This document shows positions 40,628 through 46,038 of a DNA stretch of 46,038 nt, piece after piece (positions within the stretch are counted from its first letter, which is position 1; each line of letters opens with the position of its first letter). Source of the stretch: Candidatus Thorarchaeota archaeon (lineage in GTDB: Archaea; Asgardarchaeota; Thorarchaeia; Thorarchaeales; Thorarchaeaceae); assembly GCA_013388835.1 (NCBI GenBank), contig JACAEL010000020.1:1-46038 (forward strand), written 5' to 3'. The position numbers and the translations under genes were made by a program. The notes under the pieces are model-generated. The model worked only from the letters and a program-made list of their open reading frames with translations. It made no database searches and was not told where the DNA came from.

Positions 40628-42175
40628 TCACTGTCTCAACAGTGGACCCACTGTCGATTCTACCGCCTTGACAACCTGACCGGAGTCCATGATCTCTCGT
40701 ATCTTCACGATGTCCGCACTCAGTGGCCGGTCATCTTCAACGAATGGCACAGACTTGCGTATGACATCCCGGGCAGTCTCAAGCGCAGGGGAGGACTTGA
40801 GTGGGAGTAGCAGGTCCATGCCCTGTGTAGCACACAGGTACTCGATTGCTACGACGTTCCGGACGTTCTCAAGTATCTGACGAGCCTTTCTCGCCGCTAT
40901 CGTCCCCATACTGACATGGTCCTCTTGTTCTGCACTTGTTGGTATCGAGTCCACGCTCGCAGGATGGGCAAGGACCTTGTTCTCTGAGACCAGTGCTGCG
41001 GCAGTGTATTGAGCAATCATCATCCCTGATTCCAGACCGCTCTCGCGGGTGAGAAAAGCTGGCAGACCACTGAGCTTCGGGTCCACGAGCCTGTTGACCC
41101 TCCTCTCAGCTATGTTGGCCATCTCTGAGAGGGCGATTCCAAGAAAGTCCATCGCGAGGGCGATGGGCTGCCCGTGGAAGTTTCCGCCAGACATGACGGC
41201 ATTGCCCTCTGTGAACACAAGTGGATTGTCAGTAGCGGAGTTGATCTCGGTGGCAATCACGTCCCGCACGTATCTTATGGCGTCAAGTGAGGCGCCGAGG
41301 ACCTGAGGAGCGCATCTGAGCGAGTAGGCGTCCTGCACCTTTCCACAGTTGGCATGAGACCGGTTTATCTCGCTGTCTGACAGAAGGCAAAGCATGGCAC
41401 TGGCCACATCATGCTGTCCTCTGTGTGGTCGCACATTGTGTATGCGCTCGTCAAGAGCGACTCGTGTCCCGCGCAGTGCTTCCAAGCTCATGCAGGCCGC
41501 AATGACAGCATTGCGCATCAGGTCCATGGCATCATGCACGGCCAATGCACCGACCGAGGTCATTGGCTGGGTCCCGTTTATCAAAGCGACACCCTCCTTG
41601 GCCTGAAGCTCAAGCGGCACTATCCCCGCTTTGTTCATTGCAGAACGCCCGTCCATCCTCTTCCCGCGATAGAATGCTTCACCTTCACCAATCATGACGA
41701 GAACCATGTGCGACAGGGGTGCCAAGTCGCCACTTGACCCCACAGAGCCCATCTGAGGCACTACGGGAGTCACTCCCCTATTGAGCATGGCAAGCAGGGT
41801 CTCCACCACATCCACACGAACTCCTGAGAAACCCTTTGAGAGTGCGTTCGCCCTCAGAAGCATCATGCCCCGTACCACTTCAGGCGGGAACGGTTCGCCG
41901 ACCCCTACACTGTGACTGCGTATCAGGTTCACCTGGAGACGCGCTAGGTCGTCCGGGGCAATGGACACATGCGCAAGGTCACCGAATCCAGTATTGACAC
42001 CATAGACTGTGCGTCCCTCGGATATGGCACGCTCTATCACACGTCTGCTCTGCAGGACTCGTTCCCTGGCAGCCTCAGCCAGTCGGACCTGAGCACCCTC
42101 TCTGGCAACCTTCACCACCGACTCGATGGTCAGATGCTCACCGTCAACATCGATTGATATGGCCGTGACCTCCAA
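40628..42175 (-). CDS. hutH: Histidine ammonia-lyase
   Basis: 515 aa. It deaminates histidine to urocanate through the MIO group. YGVNTGFGDLAHV (catalytic Tyr58) and VGSSGDLAPLSH carry the core; MIO would form from Ser147-Ser148-Gly149, where most HALs have Ala-Ser-Gly. Other landmarks: NGTQPMTSVGAL, QDAYSLRCAPQVLGA, SATDNPLVF and GNFHGQPIALAMD. A TATA (CCTAAAAGAC, 42201-42210) centred 30 nt before the TTG at 42175 supports that non-AUG, leaderless start. It follows hutU on the same strand with its own promoter. Confidence 0.95.
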   Translation of the reverse strand: MEVTAISIDVDGEHLTIESVVKVAREGAQVRLAEAARERVLQSRRVIERAISEGRTVYGVNTGFGDLAHVSIAPDDLARLQVNLIRSHSVGVGEPFPPEVVRGMMLLRANALSKGFSGVRVDVVETLLAMLNRGVTPVVPQMGSVGSSGDLAPLSHMVLVMIGEGEAFYRGKRMDGRSAMNKAGIVPLELQAKEGVALINGTQPMTSVGALAVHDAMDLMRNAVIAACMSLEALRGTRVALDERIHNVRPHRGQHDVASAMLCLLSDSEINRSHANCGKVQDAYSLRCAPQVLGASLDAIRYVRDVIATEINSATDNPLVFTEGNAVMSGGNFHGQPIALAMDFLGIALSEMANIAERRVNRLVDPKLSGLPAFLTRESGLESGMMIAQYTAAALVSENKVLAHPASVDSIPTSAEQEDHVSMGTIAARKARQILENVRNVVAIEYLCATQGMDLLLPLKSSPALETARDVIRKSVPFVEDDRPLSADIVKIREIMDSGQVVKAVESTVGPLLRQ

Positions 42176-42200
42176 GTGTTCGGCACAGCGACCGTCGTGT

Positions 42201-42210
42201 GTCTTTTAGG
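42201..42210 (-). promoter_or_regulatory. TATA box of hutH
   Basis: Minus-strand CCTAAAAGAC about 30 nt before the hutH TTG start. Confidence 0.5.
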
Positions 42211-42358
42211 ATTGTCGCATGGCAGTCTGCTCTGGACGCCATACTCGGACTCTGACTGGGACAAGGACTGCGTTCTCCTGCAGCCAGTCTTCCAGCATGG
42301 TAACGTTCCGTGGCTCATCGGTGTCGCATAGAGAACCACTAACAGGTGTCATCATTTG

Positions 42359-44389
42359 TCAGGGCATCCTCTCGAGTCGCTTACGGACCATGTCCTCCAC
42401 GAGGCCTTCCTCGGGAATGTAGGGGAGTGTAATGTGTCCCGCACCATCTGCTCTGCGGTTCCACTCAGCAGCGGTCTCCATTGCGTTGGGATTGCGAGCC
42501 CATGCACGACGGGCAATGCCACCAACCACATCCCAGTCCAGTGCCACACGGATTGTGCGGTCCACTCGCTCACTGCCATCAAGCACTAGTCCGAATCCGC
42601 CGTTGATGGCCTTGCCGGTACCCACGCCACCTCCATTCGACAGCACTACGAGGGTCATGCCTCGGGCAGCATTGCCCGCCCAGCACTGGTGCGCCATGTC
42701 ACTCATCACATTGCTGCCGTCACGTATGTTTGCGGTCTCTCGGAAGGGAGAGTCAGTCCCGCTGACATCGTGATGATCCCTGCCAAGCATTATCGGGCCC
42801 ACCTTGCCCTCTCGGACCAGCCTATTGAATGCAAGGGCAATCTTGACTCGCCCTTCGCCATCAGCATAGAGGATTCTGGCCTGGGACCCGACTACAAGCT
42901 GGTTGCGTTCAGCATTCTTAATCCAGACATAGTTGTCACGGTCCTGTCCTCTCCTGTGCGGGTCAATGCATGACATCGCAGTCTGATCGGTGGTCACTAG
43001 GTCCTCGTGTCTTCCTGAGAGACACACCCACCTGAACGGCCCATACCCGTAGTCGAAGCAGAGGGGACCCATCAGGTCTTCCACGTATGACGGAAACACG
43101 AAGCCCTCAGTTGTATCCCTGCCGTTTCGTGCCACTGACGTCACTCCAGCATCGAAGACGGCCTTCAGAAAACTGTTCCCGTAGTCCCAGAAGTGTGTGC
43201 CCCGCCGGGTCATTGCGGAGATGAGCTCGAATTGCTTCCGGAGGGAAGAGTCTACCAGCTCGCGGAATCGCCTCCGGTCACTGCGCAGTAGTTCTCGGCC
43301 CTCTTCGAACGTGACCCCCTGTGGGGTGTACCCTCCACCGTAGACATCATGACAAGAAGTCTGATCAGAGGCAAGGTCCACTTGCACTCCCTCGTCCAGA
43401 GCGTACTGCCAGAGGTCCACTACGTTCCCGTGATAGCCGATTGATACAGCACGGCCGCTGGCTCGATGGTCCTCCACCCAGTCGAATACCTGTTCAAGAC
43501 TGTCGGAGGAGAGCTTCAACCAACCCTGTCGGCTCCGAGTCTCAATTCGACTCTTGTCAACCTCGGCAATCACTCCGACGCCACCAGCAATCTCAATTGC
43601 CTTCGCTTGAGCGCCGCTCATTCCGCCAAGTCCAGAGGTCAAGAACACCTTGCCACTCAGGTCCCTGTCCGGAGGGATTTTCAGGTAGAGTCGCCCTGCG
43701 TTCAACAGTGTGATGTAGGTGCCGTGTACGATGCCCTGGGGACCTATGTACATCCAGCCGCCAGCTGTCATTTGGCCGTAGTTGGCCACACCCATGGCGG
43801 CTGCCCGCTGGAAACCTGTAGGAGTGTCAAACATCCCGACCATGAGTCCGTTGGTCGATATCACGCGTGGTGCATCACGACTGGAAGGGAAGAGGCCAAC
43901 CGGATGACCTGAACTGACAACAAGCGTCTGCTCTTCTGTCATTGACTCGAGGTAGAGCTTGATGAGCCTGTACTGAAGCCATGACTGACACACCTGTCCG
44001 CTCTCTCCGTACGTCACGAGCTCGTATGGATACAGGGCAACATCGAAGTCGAGATTGTTGTCAATCATCAGCTGAAGGGCTCGTGCTTCGAGAATCCCCT
44101 TGTACTCGTCAACAGGACGTGCCTTGATGGCTCCGGGAGGACGGTAGCGGTAGGCATAGACTCTGCCCCGTGTGATGAGCTCTTCCAAGAACTCTGCGGC
44201 CATCTTCTTGTGGTGCTTCTTGGGAACGTACCGAAGTGCGTTCTTGACTGCAAGTACAGTCTCGGACTCAGACAGCTCATATCCTCTGCTTGGAGCTCTC
44301 CGATAACGGGGGTCAAAGACAGGGTCAGGGGGCAGCTCGTCGGGCAACCTCAGGGTCATGGCCTGCGTGACATCAAGGTCCAAACGCAT
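42359..44389 (-). CDS. hutU: Urocanate hydratase, eukaryote-type (676 aa)
   Basis: 676 aa. It hydrates urocanate to imidazolone propionate using tightly bound NAD+. Conserved stretches: TEEQTLVVSSGHPVGLFPSS, YIGPQGIVHGTY, VFLTSGLGGMSGAQAKA (NAD-binding), DQTSCHDVYGGGYTP, GPIMLGRDHHDVSGTDSPFRET and GGFGLVLDGSE. Its length and the long N-terminal part (SESETVLAVKNALRYVP) match animal UROC1 (676 aa) rather than the ~555-aa bacterial HutU. A TATA (CCTTTATGAAC, 44418-44426) about 32 nt upstream suggests a leaderless mRNA. Confidence 0.94.
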   Translation of the reverse strand: MRLDLDVTQAMTLRLPDELPPDPVFDPRYRRAPSRGYELSESETVLAVKNALRYVPKKHHKKMAAEFLEELITRGRVYAYRYRPPGAIKARPVDEYKGILEARALQLMIDNNLDFDVALYPYELVTYGESGQVCQSWLQYRLIKLYLESMTEEQTLVVSSGHPVGLFPSSRDAPRVISTNGLMVGMFDTPTGFQRAAAMGVANYGQMTAGGWMYIGPQGIVHGTYITLLNAGRLYLKIPPDRDLSGKVFLTSGLGGMSGAQAKAIEIAGGVGVIAEVDKSRIETRSRQGWLKLSSDSLEQVFDWVEDHRASGRAVSIGYHGNVVDLWQYALDEGVQVDLASDQTSCHDVYGGGYTPQGVTFEEGRELLRSDRRRFRELVDSSLRKQFELISAMTRRGTHFWDYGNSFLKAVFDAGVTSVARNGRDTTEGFVFPSYVEDLMGPLCFDYGYGPFRWVCLSGRHEDLVTTDQTAMSCIDPHRRGQDRDNYVWIKNAERNQLVVGSQARILYADGEGRVKIALAFNRLVREGKVGPIMLGRDHHDVSGTDSPFRETANIRDGSNVMSDMAHQCWAGNAARGMTLVVLSNGGGVGTGKAINGGFGLVLDGSERVDRTIRVALDWDVVGGIARRAWARNPNAMETAAEWNRRADGAGHITLPYIPEEGLVEDMVRKRLERMP

Positions 44390-44417
44390 TCACCACTAAA
44401 GAGACAACTTGGTTAGT

Positions 44418-44426
44418 TCATAAAGG
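44418..44426 (-). promoter_or_regulatory. TATA box of hutU
   Basis: Minus-strand CCTTTATGA centred about 32 nt before the hutU ATG. Confidence 0.5.
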
Positions 44427-44733
44427 CTACCACTAGGTGGACCAGCTGATTGCCGAACTTGGTATGGTGGTCATACTCTGTTGGCGTGCCGATTGTTCGT
44501 CAATCTCAGACAAGAGCACTGTCCGGACCGTGCCATCACCGCAGGACACATGGATGGCCTACCGACAGTAATGCTCCGAGTTGGACCTCTACGGATAGGG
44601 AATGCAAGAGACCGGTCCCAGTCGCCCATGTCATATATGCGCAGCACATCGGTCAACGTACTGCTCAAAGGGGAGACCTATACCATCATGCGTAGCCCTA
44701 GAGAGGTCTGCCGCTTACTCAGATGTCGCCGAG
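44427..44733. other. Intergenic stretch, no convincing gene
   Basis: About 300 bases between the hutU promoter and the TATA of the VOC gene. A plus-strand frame (44481-44858) runs through it and into the VOC gene, but has no family resemblance. Confidence 0.35.
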
Positions 44734-44742
44734 TTCTTAAGT
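44734..44742 (+). promoter_or_regulatory. TATA box of the VOC gene
   Basis: TTCTTAAGT about 45 nt before ATG 44783. Confidence 0.45.
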
Positions 44743-44782
44743 CACTGCTGGCAGGCCCTTGTCACTTGAGGGAACTCGCAGA

Positions 44783-45133
44783 ATGGGCGGCATTCTCTTC
44801 TTCAGGACCAAGATGCTTGACAAGGTGGTCAGTTTCTACGTCGATGCTCTGGACATGAGCATATGGCTAGACCAAAGAGACTGTGTGATACTGCGAAGAG
44901 ACAACCTGCTCATAGGATTCTGCAGTCGAGATGCTGCAGACCTCTGTGGGATAGTGACACTTTACTACTCAACGCAGACCGAGGTCGACAGGATGTATCA
45001 GAAACTAAAGCATTGTGCAGAGGGGGAGCCCAAGACAAATCAGAAATACCAGATCTACCACTTTCTTGCAAGAGGTCCTGAAGGTCGAGTCATCGAGGTC
45101 CAGCAGTTTCTTCATCCAGTAGATGACCTATAG
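44783..45133 (+). CDS. VOC-superfamily (glyoxalase/dioxygenase-like) protein
   Basis: 116 aa, a single beta-alpha-beta-beta-beta pair. MGGILFFRTKMLDKVVSFYVDALDMSIWLDQRDCVILRRDNLLIGF is the VOC N-terminal module, and FLARGPEGRVIEVQQF carries the C-terminal metal-type Glu (RDPDGN-x-IE equivalent). The substrate is unknown; members include glyoxalase I and antibiotic-resistance proteins. The ATG at 44783 was chosen over 44759 because the fold starts there and GAGGGAA lies about 10 nt upstream. Confidence 0.82.
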   Translation: MGGILFFRTKMLDKVVSFYVDALDMSIWLDQRDCVILRRDNLLIGFCSRDAADLCGIVTLYYSTQTEVDRMYQKLKHCAEGEPKTNQKYQIYHFLARGPEGRVIEVQQFLHPVDDL

Positions 45134-45179
45134 CCGGTGACACTTCTCTCCTAGTGGGACAACCTATCCTACGAGGCTC

Positions 45180-45353
45180 CTAGAGTGCGACCAGAGAGGA
45201 CGATGTGCTACTCCATCCAAGTCGTCGGGCGTTCTGGAATGCCTCACTTGACTCCTTGTGGTGTCCAAGAATCCAGAGCAGAAGTCTCAACTTGTTCTGG
45301 ACATCAGGGTCATCGGGCGAGGCCTCTGCCTCCTTTCGTATTCCCTCCTCCAT
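45180..45353 (-). CDS. TPR-like small protein, or C-terminal part of the upstream gene
   Basis: 57 aa from ATG 45353: a charged helix (EEGIRKEAEASPDDP) then DVQNKLRLLLWILGHHKESSEAFQNARRLGW, which looks like one TPR repeat. It is in the same frame as the gene upstream, separated only by a TAG at 45366-45368 and four codons (EYRQ). The helix seems to run on across the stop. Either this is a separate gene whose ribosome site (TAGGAG) overlaps the upstream stop, or one gene split by an amber codon. Confidence 0.45.
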   Translation of the reverse strand: MEEGIRKEAEASPDDPDVQNKLRLLLWILGHHKESSEAFQNARRLGWSSTSSSLVAL

Positions 45354-45365
45354 CTGGCGATACTC

Positions 45366-45764
45366 CTATATCTCTCGAAGACGCTCTTCCCTCGCCGCCT
45401 CAAGGACTCTGTAGATGTGTTCGCCAGGCCGACTCAGTGTGTATTCCATCACCTCGGGCGGGAGTGACTTCACAAGCTGGTTGATTACCGCGTTCGGTGT
45501 GTCACGTGTCCGCCAGATTTCGCCCTCAATGAGCATGGTTTCATACTTGGACTCCATGAATTCCAGTACGGTCTTGAGACCGACTGTCACGGGATTATCG
45601 CTTCCAAGCTCGCTATTACAGGAGTTCCACTCATAATAGACGACCTCGTTTCCAATCAGATAGACAGACCGCGGAGTGGGGTCGATGCGTTTTGTGTCGT
45701 CAAGCAGTGTCCTGACCGTATACTTGTCGCGGGGAGGAAGCTTCTCACGCAGTCCTGCAGACAT
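45366..45764 (-). CDS. Unknown small protein ending at an amber codon
   Basis: 132 aa from ATG 45764 (MSAGLREKLPPRDKYTV). It has a beta-rich middle (YLIGNEVVYYEWN, ETMLIEGEIWRTRD) and a helical C-terminus (RVLEAAREERLREI). A TATA-like TTGTTTATC lies about 25-30 nt upstream, fitting a leaderless start here rather than further upstream. The stop is TAG, after which the same frame continues for 61 codons as a TPR-like piece. Function unknown. Confidence 0.55.
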   Translation of the reverse strand: MSAGLREKLPPRDKYTVRTLLDDTKRIDPTPRSVYLIGNEVVYYEWNSCNSELGSDNPVTVGLKTVLEFMESKYETMLIEGEIWRTRDTPNAVINQLVKSLPPEVMEYTLSRPGEHIYRVLEAAREERLREI

Positions 45765-46038
45765 GGCATGAGAACACTGCAAACACAACAAGATAAACAA
45801 TACCTCGGCAAACCATGCAGGACGAGAACAGCCTATCTGTGAATGCATGATGCTGTCCGCACGCCTGCGACTGACACACGACCAGTGCGCATGGTAGTCC
45901 TGCGGTCTTCGCCCCATGACCGGCTGCTTGTGGAATCAGTCATCGGAGGACTAGAGTGGCAGTTCCCACAGCAGCCACTCTGGCAGCGGGACGAACAACC
46001 GTACATAGATGAGCAAGACAAGCAGAGCGATTGAGAAC

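Noticed and set aside
44481-44858. Plus-strand 125-aa frame before the VOC gene
   Set aside because: No family pattern, and its 3' end is a shadow of the VOC gene.
45366-45368. Pyrrolysine insertion at the TAG codon
   Set aside because: TAG ends several ordinary genes in this window, so general UAG recoding is improbable; stop overlap or an amber mutation is simpler.
45843-46034. Plus-strand 63-aa frame and minus-strand counterpart at the window edge
   Set aside because: Neither has a recognisable pattern; the region may be coding but cannot be supported here.

Overview
The window looks like a contig from an Asgard archaeon, most likely close to Thorarchaeia. Evidence for archaea: eukaryote-type ribosomal proteins L34e and L14e, Cbf5/TruB, TiaS, Tsr3, the KEOPS subunit Cgi121, archaeal RNase P RNA, and BRE/TATA-type promoters, many of them 25-32 nt from the start codon (leaderless). 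Evidence for Asgard: a true actin at 27.5-28.7 kb and a two-domain gelsolin at 18.7 kb. This placement is inferred from gene content; no tree was made.

Layout. 0-1.4 kb: the end of a zincin-type protease and a membrane protein. 1.5-2.0 kb: a decayed IS110-type transposase. 2.4-7.4 kb: a plus-strand information-processing block (L34e, Cmk, L14e, Cbf5, RNase P RNA, a zinc protein, TiaS) with Tsr3 on the other strand. 7.4-9.3 kb: a minus-strand operon uS13-uS4-uS11, preceded by a tRNA-Ser(GGA) gene that reads best with two introns. 9.3-12.6 kb: asparaginase, a geranylgeranyl-reductase-like flavoprotein and tRNase Z. 12.6-18.6 kb: a tight minus-strand operon (MutM/Nei glycosylase, M20 peptidase, luciferase-like oxidoreductase, ITPase, TrmB regulator, double-HTH protein). 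18.7-25.7 kb: gelsolin, an unknown 479-aa protein with a small Cys protein, an ArsB/NhaD-type transporter, nitroreductase, DsrE protein, GNAT and a membrane PH-like protein. 26-27.3 kb: a solitary DNA methyltransferase.

The most notable locus is actin (27.5-28.7 kb, minus strand). The open frame stops early, but a perfect bulge-helix-bulge motif lies exactly there. Removing a 30-nt intron restores the conserved actin C-terminus, giving 379 aa. It is followed by a hairpin/T-rich terminator and preceded by a TATA box with a long palindrome just upstream. Next comes a compact block (29.2-32.8 kb): a winged-helix/CARF-like regulator overlapping a pseudo-RNase III gene, facing a PriL-type iron-sulfur protein and an HD (SAMHD1-like) phosphohydrolase. 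None of the four is a routine archaeal housekeeping gene.

33.2-39 kb: a cytosolic beta-propeller, a small unknown protein, a nucleotidyltransferase plus CDP-alcohol phosphatidyltransferase pair, Sua5, a THUMP protein, Cgi121 and a phosphoribosyltransferase; Sua5 and Cgi121 both serve tRNA t6A synthesis. 39.3-44.4 kb: histidine degradation (HutI, HutH and a 676-aa eukaryote-type urocanase), which together take histidine to formiminoglutamate. 44.4-46 kb: a VOC protein and a small protein whose frame continues past an in-frame amber codon.
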